Shown here: piece after piece, positions 1-7,661 of the stretch | How positions within the stretch are numbered: the stretch's first letter is position 1 | How the letters are laid out: each line of letters opens with the position of its first letter | Assembly: GCF_016862995.1 (NCBI RefSeq) | Contig: NZ_BOOA01000055.1 | Location: 1-57,875, forward strand | Source of the DNA: Acrocarpospora phusangensis | Lineage (GTDB): Bacteria; Actinomycetota; Actinomycetes; Streptosporangiales; Streptosporangiaceae | Length of the DNA: 57,875 nt | Reading direction: 5' to 3' | Made by a program: the position numbers and the translations under genes | The notes under the pieces: generated by a model | Seen by the model: the letters and a program-made list of their open reading frames with translations, nothing else | What the model was told of the DNA's origin: nothing | Databases searched by the model: none

Positions 1-44
1 TAGAACACCTCGTTGTAGGTCTTGGGGGACAGAGTCTTGACCAT
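1..44 (-). CDS. 5' end of a gene cut by the window edge
   Basis: Read on the complement from an ATG at 44, the frame gives M-V-K-T-L-S-P-K-T-Y-N-E-V-F and stays open to the edge of the window. A GGAAA purine stretch lies 8 nt upstream of the ATG, a plausible ribosome binding site. Only 14 residues are visible, so no family can be named. The gene would be divergent from the acetyltransferase gene at 302. Confidence 0.42.
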   Translation of the reverse strand, partial: MVKTLSPKTYNEVF

Positions 45-135
45 TGCATCAGTTTCCACGCATAGCGCCCGCTATGACTACCCCGCGGGTCCGGGATTCC
101 GGTTTCCGTCTGGTCAGCCCGTCACGGGCTCCCAA

Positions 136-261
136 GGGTCCGATGGCGGCTCAAAGGTCCGGTAGTGGCGGCTGTCAACGATCCAGGTGGCGGCGGCCCT
201 CAGGGTCCCGGGAGCGGCAGCCCTCGAGGGTCCGATGGTGGCGACTCTCAGGGATCTTGTG
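136..261. repeat. Degenerate tandem repeat, about 24 bp, five copies
   Basis: Successive units begin with GGGTCC, GGTCCGG, GATCCAGG, GGGTCCCGG and GGGTCCGATGG. Each is followed by a GGCGGC-type core and ends in CTCA or similar. The array lies in the divergent region between the cut-off gene and the acetyltransferase gene. The upstream extension of the acetyltransferase frame through it reads as Arg/Ser-rich low complexity, so I treat it as noncoding. Confidence 0.6.
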
Positions 262-301
262 GCTCGGGTTTCTGTCGGACCTCGTGGCTAGTGTGGGCGG
301 C

Positions 302-823
302 GTGTTGAGTTCCGGTGAAGCTGTCATCGTGCGTCCCGCGACCCGGGAGGACGCGCAGGATGTCGCGAAGATCTGGATCGATGGGTGGCGGGACGCGCAC
401 CTGGGACACGTTCCCGAGGAGCTTGCCGCCGTGCGCACCGCGGAGTCCTTCGGCGTGCGGGCGTCGCAACGGGTCGACGACACCGTGGTCGCCGCCGTCG
501 GCGGGTCCGTGGCGGGGTTCGTGATGGTGGTTGGGGACGAGGTCGAACAGGTCTACGTCGCCGAACAACATCGGGGAACCGCCGTGGCAGCCATCCTCCT
601 GGCCGAAGCCGAACGGCTCGTCGCAGCCGCTGGGCACGGGAAAGCCTGGCTGGCCGTCGTCGCAGGAAACCCCCGGGCGCGCAGGTTCTACGAGCGCAAC
701 GGCTGGACCGACGAAGGCCCATTCGAGTACGCCGCCTCAGCCGCCGCCGGACCCGTGCTCGTTCCCACGCACCGCTACACGAAAGACGTAGTGGGAACAC
801 AACTGACTCGAAGGGCCAGGTAG
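302..823 (+). CDS. GNAT family N-acetyltransferase
   Basis: This predicted cytoplasmic acetyl-CoA-dependent acyltransferase of about 173 residues has an unknown substrate. The GNAT fold begins at once (VIVRPATREDA) and continues to the beta4/alpha3 acetyl-CoA loop region (VEQVYVAEQHRGTAVAAIL). It then reaches the C-terminal motif ARRFYERNGW, typical of small GNATs. The open frame extends upstream to 44, but that part crosses a tandem repeat and has no GNAT homology. I therefore take the GTG at 302; the TTG at 305 is an alternative. In the pyrophosphate loop the usual Q/RxxGxG/A is QHRGTA. There is no clear operon partner, and a repeat-rich region follows. Confidence 0.8.
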   Translation: MLSSGEAVIVRPATREDAQDVAKIWIDGWRDAHLGHVPEELAAVRTAESFGVRASQRVDDTVVAAVGGSVAGFVMVVGDEVEQVYVAEQHRGTAVAAILLAEAERLVAAAGHGKAWLAVVAGNPRARRFYERNGWTDEGPFEYAASAAAGPVLVPTHRYTKDVVGTQLTRRAR

Positions 824-952
824 ACGCGACATACACGAAGACCTGACAGACCCAGGCCGTGACGAACACGTCGGGCAACGACACGAAGGGCCTGACAGAT
901 GCCAAAGGACCCCAGTGCGCGAGGTTTGTCGGATGCCCAAGGCTCGTCGAGT

Positions 953-1060
953 ATCCGAGGCCACCTGGCCGACCGAACGGTCACCCCGCCGGCACAGCTC
1001 GACGATCTCGGCTTTGAACTCCGGGGTGAACGAGCGGCGTGGACGTCTCTTCTTGCCCAT
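953..1060 (-). pseudogene. IS3-family OrfA transposase remnant
   Basis: The complement read from an ATG at 1060 gives MGKKRRPRR, then FTPEFKAEIVEL and RRGDRSVGQVASD. This is the typical N-terminal helix-turn-helix start of an IS3-family OrfA (transposase_8 type). Homology stops after about 36 residues, where the frame runs into unrelated sequence. The rest of OrfA, all of OrfB and the far end of the element are missing. This is a dead fragment and not an active insertion sequence. Confidence 0.72.
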
Positions 1061-1097
1061 GCCATCCATCATGTGCACCATTCCGGGGACGAACCCC

Positions 1098-1126
1098 TGA
1101 TCTCAGGTGTCCGTCAAACCGGATCA
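1098..1126 (-). mobile_element. Probable terminal inverted repeat of the IS3 remnant
   Basis: Read on the complement from 1126, the sequence starts TGATCCGGTTTGACGGACAC. That looks like the TG-starting terminal repeats of IS3 elements, and it lies about 38 nt upstream of the OrfA start, as expected for an IS left end. The partner repeat is not in this window. The call rests on resemblance and position only. Confidence 0.4.
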
Positions 1127-1192
1127 AGCCCAAAGATATTCGGATGCGAGAGGCCACCCGGTGCCTGAAGCCTGTCGGGCGCGAAGGCTCAG

Positions 1193-1370
1193 TCGGCTGA
1201 CAAGAGCCAGCAGACCCGGAAGCTCTATCGGGCGGAAAGACCGAGATCTTGTTCGGAGGACAAGAGTCCGACAGATCCAGAAGCTCTGTCAGGCGGAAAG
1301 GCCGACAGGCGTGAGAAGTCATGTCGGATGACAAGAGCCCGGCAGTCCGGAAGGTCTGTCGGGCATGAGG
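1193..1370. repeat. Degenerate tandem repeat, 60-71 bp, three copies
   Basis: Copies start at 1193, 1253 and 1324, each with TCGG(c/a)(t/g)GACAAGAG. Each continues with a C-A-G-rich part and a shared block of the form GGAAG(c/g)TCT(a/g)TCGGGC. The second copy carries about 11 extra bases. Weaker relatives (CTGACAG, TGTCGG) lie at 841-950, on the other side of the IS remnant, so the element may have inserted into a once larger array. Confidence 0.65.
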
Positions 1371-1398
1371 CGCGATGGGGTGTGGAGGAGTTGTGCGT

Positions 1399-2313
1399 AT
1401 GAGTAGGTCGCTGGATGGGAAGGTCGCGCTTGTCGCCGGGGCCACGCGTGGGGCTGGGCGGGGCATCGCCGTGGAGTTGGGTGCGGCTGGAGCCACGGTG
1501 TACGTGACCGGGCGCAGCACCAAGACACAGCGCTCTGAGATCGACCGCCCGGAGACCATCGAGGAGACCGCCGATCTGGTGACCGCCGCCGGCGGCTACG
1601 GGATCCCCGTGCAAGTCGACCACCTGGAGTCTGATCAGGTGCGTGAGCTGGTTGAGCGCATTGACTTTGAGCAGGGCCGTCTCGATGTCCTGGTCAACAA
1701 CATCTGGGGCGGCGAGCAGCTGTTCAGCTGGGACCAGCCGCTCTGGGAGCACTCTTTGGAGAAGGGTCTCCGCATCCTGCGTCTGGCCATCGACACCCAC
1801 ATCATCACCAGCCACCACGCGCTTCCCCTGCTCATCAGGAAGCCCGGCGGCCTGGTCATCGAGGTGACCGACGGCACCGCCCAGTACAACAACGAGAACT
1901 ACCGGATCTCCTACTTCTACGATCTGGCGAAGACATCGGTGATCCGGATGGCCTTCGCCCAGTCGAAGGAACTCGCTCCCCATGGAGGGACGGCCGTGGC
2001 GTTGACTCCGGGCTGGCTTCGCTCGGAAATGATGCTGGACGCCTTCGGCGTAACCGAAGCAACGTGGCAGGACGCCCTACAGGCTCAACCCCATTTCGCC
2101 ATCTCCGAAACCCCCGCCTACGTGGGCCGCGCCGTCGCCGCCCTGGCCGCCGACCCCGCAGTGTCCCGCTGGAACGGCCAATCCCTCTCCAGCGGCCAAC
2201 TGGCCCAGATCTACGGCTTCACCGATGTCGACGGCAGCCAACCCGACGCCTGGCGTTACATGGTCGAAGTCCAAGACCCCGGCCTCCCCGCCAACGTCAC
2301 GGGTTACCGTTGA
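1399..2313 (+). CDS. SDR family NAD(P)-dependent oxidoreductase, DHRS1-like
   Basis: This is a Rossmann-fold oxidoreductase of 304 residues. The cofactor loop is GATRGAGRG (about residues 14-22), and the NNxWGG motif near residue 102 is typical of the DHRS1-like subgroup. The Y-x-x-x-K catalytic pair is Y174 and K178. The residue 13 before Tyr, where classical SDRs have Ser, is Ala with Thr beside it, so the active site is slightly unusual. I chose the ATG at 1399 because a GGAGGAG stretch ends 8-9 nt upstream. The frame is open further up, and the GTG at 1393 is possible. The stop codon lies inside a 35-bp tandem repeat array that begins in the last codons. The substrate cannot be predicted. 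Confidence 0.88.
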   Translation: MSRSLDGKVALVAGATRGAGRGIAVELGAAGATVYVTGRSTKTQRSEIDRPETIEETADLVTAAGGYGIPVQVDHLESDQVRELVERIDFEQGRLDVLVNNIWGGEQLFSWDQPLWEHSLEKGLRILRLAIDTHIITSHHALPLLIRKPGGLVIEVTDGTAQYNNENYRISYFYDLAKTSVIRMAFAQSKELAPHGGTAVALTPGWLRSEMMLDAFGVTEATWQDALQAQPHFAISETPAYVGRAVAALAADPAVSRWNGQSLSSGQLAQIYGFTDVDGSQPDAWRYMVEVQDPGLPANVTGYR

Positions 2314-2397
2314 CCTCCTCCAAGATGCCGATCACGGATTACCGTTGACCTCCTCGAAGGTGCTGGTCGCGGGTTAGCGCTGACTTCGCAACGGTGC
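2298..2397. repeat. 35-bp tandem repeat, three copies, overlapping the end of the SDR gene
   Basis: Units begin at 2298, 2333 and 2368. The first two share CACGG(g/a)TTACCGTTGACCTC followed by CTC(c/g)AAG; the third is more diverged (CGCGGGTTAGCGCTGACTTC). The first unit includes the last five codons and stop of the SDR gene. The end of that protein may therefore have been reshaped by the repeat. Confidence 0.7.
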
Positions 2398-2517
2398 AGC
2401 GCCACCATCGGACCTGCTCGATGCGCTGACCATCACCACGGGGGACGGCCGCTCCGCAGGAGCGAACCGACTGCGTGCGCGCTCAAATGCGGCCATCAGA
2501 TCGGACCACACGCCAGG

Positions 2518-2582
2518 CTCTCGCCGTTATCCGGCGCCGTTAACGCAGGTGACACGCCATACCGGCGTCAAGGTTCATTCTG
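2518..2582. repeat. Dispersed repeat, copy A
   Basis: The 36 bases at 2518-2553 match 33632-33667 with one difference. They contain CGTTATCC and the palindrome-like GCGCCGTTAACG. Weaker similarity (CCGGCG-CAAG, then TTCATTCTG) runs to 2582. This copy lies just downstream of the small minus-strand gene that ends at 2593. Its function is unknown. Confidence 0.65.
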
Positions 2583-2592
2583 CCGAGGCCCC

Positions 2593-2805
2593 TCAGGGCA
2601 AGTAGGAGCGGGCTACGCGGGAGGCGGTTTCCAGGTCGACGTTCTTGGTGGTGCCGAGAAAAACGCGGACCAAGCTGCTGATCATGTTGGTGAGGGCGCC
2701 GATGTCCCCCCGGTCGACCTTGTCGTCGAACTGGACGGCGATTCTGGGGTCGGTGACGCGAGCTGAGGCGATGGTCGCTCGGATGTCGCTTTCCGTGACG
2801 TGCAT
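2593..2805 (-). CDS. Small hypothetical protein (70 aa)
   Basis: The frame is open to 2982. Upstream of the ATG at 2805 it reads as Arg/Pro low complexity, while an AGGAGG site lies 6 nt before this ATG, so I take the 70-residue form. The product begins MHVTESDIRATIASARVTD and has no signal peptide or membrane segment. The central part (DDKVDRGDIGALTNMISSLVRVF) looks helical. I do not recognise a family. It is divergent from the sensor kinase gene at about 2995, and a dispersed repeat copy lies just beyond its stop. Confidence 0.65.
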   Translation of the reverse strand: MHVTESDIRATIASARVTDPRIAVQFDDKVDRGDIGALTNMISSLVRVFLGTTKNVDLETASRVARSYLP

Positions 2806-2994
2806 GCCGGGCCTCCTATCGCGGGGCGGACGCGCGTGGCGGGTCTCCAGGGTGGGGTCCGCGCCCGGACCGTAACCGGGATCCGGTGCGGCCGTCTTTA
2901 TTACAGCGGTCTGCACCCTGATCTGCGATGACGGTTTTTCAGCTGACATTCGCCTGATGCGATTGCGGCAGAACAGGGCCATACGGTCTCATGT

Positions 2995-4221
2995 TTGGCT
3001 GGGGAAGGCTTTACACTCGGACGGCGCTTTTCTGTCGCGACGTCGGCGAGTGAGACTCTGATGGCCCAGGGTGTTCGGCACCAGCACGGCCCCCCGGGCC
3101 GGACTCCGGCGTGGGCCGCCTTGATGAGGGTGACCGCGTTGTGCACTTCCGTCATGCGCGGGGTCACGGGCCTGGTGGCGGGCGTCGCGGGGCTGCTGAG
3201 CATCGCGCCGCCGGTGGCGGCGGATTGGCTGGTGCCCGCGGTCGCCGCCAACTTCGCCTGGACGGCGTTCTTCGCTCTGGTGGCCTGGCGGTGGGGGCTG
3301 GCGGTCTGGCTGGTCAGCGGGGAGATCCTGGTCACGACTGTGTTGTGCCTGCTGCAGGATCGCCTGATCCCGGCGGAGCTGCTGGCGGGCGGCGCGAGCT
3401 GGGTGGCCGGCCTGGTGACCATGACCATTGTCGCGGTGAGCCTGGCGTGGCCGCCGTTCGCGGCGGTGCTGGGCGGGCTGGTGGTCGCGGTGGCGCATCT
3501 GGTGGGGGCGCAGGCGGCGGGCGTCGCGGACGGCGGGTACACCGGGGCGGGGATCAATCTGGTGCAGATCGGGGCGACGGCGGTGCTGGCGACCCTGCTG
3601 AGGGGCGCGGCCCGGGCGGCGGACGCCCTGCTGTCGCAGCTGCGCGACTTCGAGGAGCGCGCCACGGTGGAGCGGGAGCGCCGTACGGATGAGCGGGCGC
3701 AGAACAGCCGGATGCACGGGAGTTTCCTGGCGACGCTCATGGTGATCGGCGCGGGCGGCATCCGGGCCACGTCGCCGATGCTCCGGGAGACCGCGTCCGC
3801 CAATCTGGCGGAACTGGAGCGCATCGCCCAGACCACCGAGCCGCACACCGCCTTCGTCGCGCTGAACGAGCGGATCCGCCTGGTGGCCGCCCGCGCCGAC
3901 GTCAAGGTCAAGGAGCATCTGTCGCCATGCGCGGTCCCCTGGTTCGTGGCGGACGCCTTCGCGGAGGCGGTCGCGGAGGCGCTGGCCAACGTGCACCGGC
4001 ATGCCCGTACGGACACGGCCGAGGTGCGCCTGACGACGGGCGACACCGACGTCAGGGTCGAGGTGGTCGACCATGGGACGGGGTTCGACCACGCCCTGGT
4101 GCCCGATCACCGGTACGGCATCCGCGTCTCGATCGTGGACCGGCTGGAGTCGGTGGGCGGTTCCGCGACGGTGACCTCGGACGGGCAGGGCACCCGGGTC
4201 GACCTGCGCTGGTCGCCATGA
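2995..4221 (+). CDS. Membrane sensor histidine kinase with altered HD motif
   Basis: An integral membrane signal transducer of up to 408 residues. About five or six hydrophobic segments lie between residues 45 and 205. A charged linker (RDFEERATVERERRTDER) follows, then a dimerisation helix with R-M-H-G-S-F-L-A-T-L around H241. In related NarL-type kinases this motif is usually HD(S/T)VLxTL, so the acid after His is replaced by Gly. The C-terminal HATPase domain keeps an N-box-like EALANVHRHA and a G1-like DHGTGFD. The G2 region (YGIRVSIVDRLESVGG) and the last strand (GQGTRVDLRW) also fit the fold. The start is uncertain: TTG 2995 or ATG 3061. It is the first gene of a three-gene module with the next two. 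Confidence 0.8.
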   Translation: MAGEGFTLGRRFSVATSASETLMAQGVRHQHGPPGRTPAWAALMRVTALCTSVMRGVTGLVAGVAGLLSIAPPVAADWLVPAVAANFAWTAFFALVAWRWGLAVWLVSGEILVTTVLCLLQDRLIPAELLAGGASWVAGLVTMTIVAVSLAWPPFAAVLGGLVVAVAHLVGAQAAGVADGGYTGAGINLVQIGATAVLATLLRGAARAADALLSQLRDFEERATVERERRTDERAQNSRMHGSFLATLMVIGAGGIRATSPMLRETASANLAELERIAQTTEPHTAFVALNERIRLVAARADVKVKEHLSPCAVPWFVADAFAEAVAEALANVHRHARTDTAEVRLTTGDTDVRVEVVDHGTGFDHALVPDHRYGIRVSIVDRLESVGGSATVTSDGQGTRVDLRWSP

Positions 4222-4237
4222 CGGGGGTAGAGGCCGC

Positions 4238-5347
4238 GTGACCGTCACAGCGCCGGAATTACTCGTCGCCCAGCGGTATTCCAAGGCCAGCACGCGCGCC
4301 GCCGTGACCATCGCGGCCGCCTGGCATCTGGGCTCGGACCTGCCGTCGACCATTTTCGGCTGGTCGGAGTACCGGTGGCCGCTGCTGGCGCTGGGGGCCT
4401 GGATCCTGTACTCGGTGATCGGGGTGGCGGCGTCGGTGGCGCTGCTGAATCCGGGGCGGCGGCTGCCGTTCGGGCCGTGGGCCTCGGCGGGTCTCGCGCT
4501 CGTGTCGGGCGCGGTCGTGATCGTCGCGTGCCGGCCGGAGGCGATCATGTCGGCGGCGAACTGGGGCTGGGGGTCGGTGGGCTGGCTTGCGCTCATCCTG
4601 TTCTGGCCCAGGCGGACCTGGCCGTCCGATCTGGCCGTCTTCTTCCTGATCAACGCTTTGATCATGCTGGCCGGTATGGCGGCGGCGGATTCGCTGGACC
4701 GCGTCTGGATCGGCAAGTTCCTGGTGATCCTCTTCGGCAGCATGACGTTGCAGGCCGGGGCGAGCGCGGGCGCGCACGCGTTCGACCTGGCCGCGCACTG
4801 GGCGGCGGACAACTCCAGCATTCTGGCCCGCGCGGAGGCCACCCAGAAGGCCGCCGAGCAGGTGCACGCGGACCGTCTCCGCCGTTACGCGCAGGCCCGG
4901 CAGGCGGCCGCCCCGGTGCTGACGCGGCTGGCCGAGGGCGCGGACCCGAGCGATCCGGATGTGCGCCACCAGTGCGCGGTCGGCGCGGCCCGGCTGCGCC
5001 GCCTGATCGCCGAGACCGACGACGCGCCGAATCCGCTGCTGCACACGCTGCGCGCGTGCGTCTTCGACATCGAGAGACGCGGCGTCGTGGTGAATCTGCT
5101 CACCGCGGGGACGGTGCCACCCCTTCCTCTGGAGGTACGGCAAGCGCTGATCGAAGCCCCTTTGGAAGCGCTGGCGCGAGCCCGTACGCAAGCACGCGTT
5201 ACATTGGTCGCCACCGCCAACCAAGTGATCATCAGCGTGCTGTCGGACGCCGAGGAGTTCGTTGTGCCCGAACCCGACGGCGTGCGTGTCGCGACGCAGG
5301 TCGAAGGAGGACTGCTGTGGATCGAGAGCGGCTGGACCGCCCCGTGA
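4238..5347 (+). CDS. Kinase-like membrane protein lacking catalytic motifs
   Basis: The protein has 369 residues. The N-terminal half has about five transmembrane segments (residues ~20-175). It is followed by a helical stretch (RAEATQKAAEQVHADRLRRY) placed like the dimerisation helices of the preceding kinase. Where a phosphoacceptor His would be expected there is QARQAAAPVLTRLAEG. The C-terminal part has no N, G1 or G2 box of an HATPase domain. It lies 16 nt after the kinase gene, starts with GTG at 4238, and its 3' end overlaps the response regulator gene by 31 nt. I infer a pseudokinase or co-sensor that tunes its neighbours. No established family name comes to mind. Confidence 0.75.
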   Translation: MTVTAPELLVAQRYSKASTRAAVTIAAAWHLGSDLPSTIFGWSEYRWPLLALGAWILYSVIGVAASVALLNPGRRLPFGPWASAGLALVSGAVVIVACRPEAIMSAANWGWGSVGWLALILFWPRRTWPSDLAVFFLINALIMLAGMAAADSLDRVWIGKFLVILFGSMTLQAGASAGAHAFDLAAHWAADNSSILARAEATQKAAEQVHADRLRRYAQARQAAAPVLTRLAEGADPSDPDVRHQCAVGAARLRRLIAETDDAPNPLLHTLRACVFDIERRGVVVNLLTAGTVPPLPLEVRQALIEAPLEALARARTQARVTLVATANQVIISVLSDAEEFVVPEPDGVRVATQVEGGLLWIESGWTAP

Positions 5348-6024
5348 GGCTCGCCGTGGTGGAGGATCTGCCGGTGGTGCTGGAGGGCATGCGGTCGTGG
5401 GTGGCCGCCGATCCGCTGAAACGCGTCGAGATCATCGCGAGTGGCGACACGCTGGAGGCCGTACTGGACGGGCCGGGGGCGGACGCGGATGTGCTCCTGC
5501 TGGATCTGGAGCTCAACGGGGTGCTCATGATCGGGCGCATTCCGGAGCTGTGCGCGCAGGGGCGGCGGGTGGTGGTCTACTCGGTACACGAGGACGAGGA
5601 GACCGTACTCAACGTTCTCAAAGCGGGCGCGGCGACGTTCATCACGAAGGGGGAGAGCGCCGAGCACTGCCTGGAGACCATCGTCGCGGTCGCGTGGGAC
5701 CGGCCTTATGTCACCCCCACGATGGCGGGCGCGCTGGTGGTCGCGGACGCGGGCACGGCCCGGCCGATGTTGTCCGCCCGCGAGCGGGAGGCGCTGCTGC
5801 TCTGGTTCCAGGGCATGAACAAGCAGTCGGTGGCCACCCGGATGGGCATCACGGAGGCGACGGTCAAGCAGTACATCGAACGGGCGCGCATCAAGTACGC
5901 GAGCACCGGCCGGGCCGCCCCGACGAAGACGACGCTGCTGGCGCGGGCCATCCAGGACGGCCTGATCACGCCGGACGACATCATCGAATACCAGTCGTTC
6001 GCCGCGGACGGCCCCCAGAACTGA
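5317..6024 (+). CDS. NarL/LuxR-type response regulator
   Basis: A two-component DNA-binding regulator of 235 residues. The receiver has acidic-pocket residues E16-D17, phosphoacceptor D63 (LLLDLELNG), S89 (VVYSVHED) and K111 (ITKGES), so it should be phosphorylatable. The C-terminal helix-turn-helix runs from LSAREREALLL through ITEATVKQYIERARIKY. A further tail, GLITPDDIIEYQSF, is longer than in typical LuxR domains. The GTG at 5317 is chosen because AAGGAGG sits 6 nt upstream. This places the start 31 nt inside the preceding gene, so translation is probably coupled. It is the output of the kinase trio, and its target genes are not evident here. Confidence 0.9.
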   Translation: MDRERLDRPVRLAVVEDLPVVLEGMRSWVAADPLKRVEIIASGDTLEAVLDGPGADADVLLLDLELNGVLMIGRIPELCAQGRRVVVYSVHEDEETVLNVLKAGAATFITKGESAEHCLETIVAVAWDRPYVTPTMAGALVVADAGTARPMLSAREREALLLWFQGMNKQSVATRMGITEATVKQYIERARIKYASTGRAAPTKTTLLARAIQDGLITPDDIIEYQSFAADGPQN

Positions 6025-6031
6025 GGAACCG

Positions 6032-6526
6032 TCAGAACTCGTCGGGCAGCAGGTAATCGGGTGTGGGCCCGGTGTGCCGGAGCGAATTGAGCGCGGCGGT
6101 GAGTTTGCGCTCCTCGAAGGCGAAATGCGAGTCGAGCAGCGCCGCGAGGCCGTCCAGTTCGCCGAGCGCGCGGGTCCGCTCGGCGGGGCTGGCCGCGGGG
6201 CCGAGGCCGTCCAAAAGGGCCTGGAGGTTGCCCATGATCGAGGTGACCATGAGGTGGTCGCGGCTGAGCGACTCCAGGGTCGGCCTGAGCTCGGGGAACT
6301 CCTCCGCGAGCTGGGGGAAGGCGACCGCGTCCTCGCCGGTGTGATGCCGTTCGAGCGCGGAGCAGAAGGCCAGGCAGTGCGCCTGGAGTTCTTTCGGGCG
6401 TCCGTCGCCGAGTGATTCGCGGAGTTCGGCCAGCTCCTCGCGCAGCCAGATGTGTACGTCGATCAGTTGGTTGCCCAACGCCGTGAGGCGATCGTTCAAG
6501 GAAATCCCAAGATCCGGCGCCTCCAT
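6032..6526 (-). CDS. Hemerythrin-like domain protein
   Basis: A soluble four-helix protein of 164 residues expected to bind a di-iron centre, with sensing or scavenging of O2, NO or iron as possible roles. Ligand-type motifs run in order: HIWLREELAELRE near residue 25, LERHHTGEDAVAFPQL near 80, SRDHLMV near 110, and LDSHFAFEERKL near 140. These match the spaced His and Glu pattern of bacterial hemerythrin HHE domains. The gene is tail to tail with the response regulator gene, with only 7 nt between stops. Partners and signal are unknown. Confidence 0.86.
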   Translation of the reverse strand: MEAPDLGISLNDRLTALGNQLIDVHIWLREELAELRESLGDGRPKELQAHCLAFCSALERHHTGEDAVAFPQLAEEFPELRPTLESLSRDHLMVTSIMGNLQALLDGLGPAASPAERTRALGELDGLAALLDSHFAFEERKLTAALNSLRHTGPTPDYLLPDEF

Positions 6527-6637
6527 GCCCTCGGCGGTCTCCTGGCCGGGTACACGCGACGCTGACGTGGGATCCCATCACCTTTTCCCGGGAAGGTCAA
6601 CCGGAACAATACGCGTCACAAGGGGGTTCTCGCGGTC

Positions 6638-7525
6638 ATGGACTACGGGCGAGACGTACAGTTCGGATATTTCCTGGTTCCTAACGCGGACGAGCCGCTG
6701 CTGGAGACCGCGCAGACGGCCGAACGGCTGGGCCTGGACCTGATCGGCGTCCAGGACCACCCCTACCAGCGGCGATATGTGGACACCTGGACCCTGCTGA
6801 GCATGATCGCCGCCACCACGCGGCGCATCACCGTCTTCCCCGACGTGGCGAGCCTGCCGCTCCGCCCGCCCGCCGTCCTGGCCAAGTCGGCCGCCAGCCT
6901 CGATCTCCTCAGTGGCGGGCGCCTGGAGCTCGGCCTGGGCGCGGGCGCGTTCTGGGAGGCCATCGCCGCGTACGGCGGAGCCGCCCGGGCCCCCAAACAG
7001 GCCATCGACGCCCTGGAGGAGGCCATCCAGGTCATCAGGAAGATCTGGAGCGGCGAGTCCAACCTGCGTTTCGCCGGCGAGCACTACCACCTGAGCGGCG
7101 CCAAGTCCGGCCCGGCCCCCGCTCATCCGATCGGGATCTGGCTGGGCGTGGCGGGCCCGCGCGCCCTGGCCCTCGCCGGGCGGACCGCCAACGGCTGGCT
7201 GCCCTCCTCCGGCTGGGCTCCCCCGTCCCGCCTGCGGGAACTGAACGACCGCATCGACACGGCCGCCGCCGGGGCGGGCCGGGACCCGTCCGACATCCGC
7301 CGCCTCTACAACGTCAACGGCACGATCACCGACGGTCCTTCGCAGGGCTTCCTCCGCGGCCCGGCCTCGCAGTGGGCCGACGAACTCACCGACCTGGCCC
7401 TCGCGTACGGCATGGACTCGTTCGTCTTCTGGGGCGAAGGCGACCAGGACACCCAGCTCCGCCGTTTCGCCGAGGACGTGGTCCCGCTCGTACGGGAACG
7501 CGTGAAGGAGGAGCGCCAGGGCTGA
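6638..7525 (+). CDS. LLM class flavin-dependent oxidoreductase
   Basis: A luciferase-like TIM-barrel protein of 295 residues that uses FMN or, as often in actinomycetes, F420. Family signs are FGYFLVPNADEPLLETAQTA at the start, VQDHPYQRRYVDTWTLLSMI, and the barrel strand SGGRLELGLGAGAFWEAI. Later come LEEAIQVIRKIW and the region GIWLGVAGPRALALAGRTANGWLP. The ATG at 6638 is the first start in frame with the conserved N terminus. It is a monocistronic plus-strand gene divergent from the hemerythrin gene, and its substrate cannot be deduced. Confidence 0.88.
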   Translation: MDYGRDVQFGYFLVPNADEPLLETAQTAERLGLDLIGVQDHPYQRRYVDTWTLLSMIAATTRRITVFPDVASLPLRPPAVLAKSAASLDLLSGGRLELGLGAGAFWEAIAAYGGAARAPKQAIDALEEAIQVIRKIWSGESNLRFAGEHYHLSGAKSGPAPAHPIGIWLGVAGPRALALAGRTANGWLPSSGWAPPSRLRELNDRIDTAAAGAGRDPSDIRRLYNVNGTITDGPSQGFLRGPASQWADELTDLALAYGMDSFVFWGEGDQDTQLRRFAEDVVPLVRERVKEERQG

Positions 7526-7661
7526 TCACGCAACGTGATTGACCCGATCTCATGACAAATCGTGTTTTGTGAGGTCACAGGCGTGATCGCTTTGCAAATC
7601 CCGGGGAGAAGCGGAGACTGGGAGGGGTCGGATCACTCCCCGTCGCCGTGGAGGGCGTGTT
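7526..7661. promoter_or_regulatory. Leader region of trpB2 with a small palindrome
   Basis: Just after the oxidoreductase stop lies ATCACG-CAA-CGTGAT, a perfect 6-bp palindrome. Further on is a related half (GGCGTGATCGC). This could be an operator or the weak terminator of the previous gene. A GGAGGG site lies 6 nt before the trpB2 ATG at 7662. No small reading frame here looks convincing. Confidence 0.3.

Noticed and set aside
953-1126. A functional IS3 insertion sequence
   Set aside because: Only about 36 residues of OrfA and one candidate end remain; OrfB and the second end are absent.
1193-1370. CRISPR array
   Set aside because: The units are diverged and directly adjacent, and there are no unique spacers of constant length and no cas genes. 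The same holds for the arrays at 136, 2298 and 34269.
2901-4842. Long minus-strand frames opposite the sensor kinase genes
   Set aside because: Their translations are Arg/Ala/Pro-rich shadows of the plus-strand genes, which show clear domains and codon bias.
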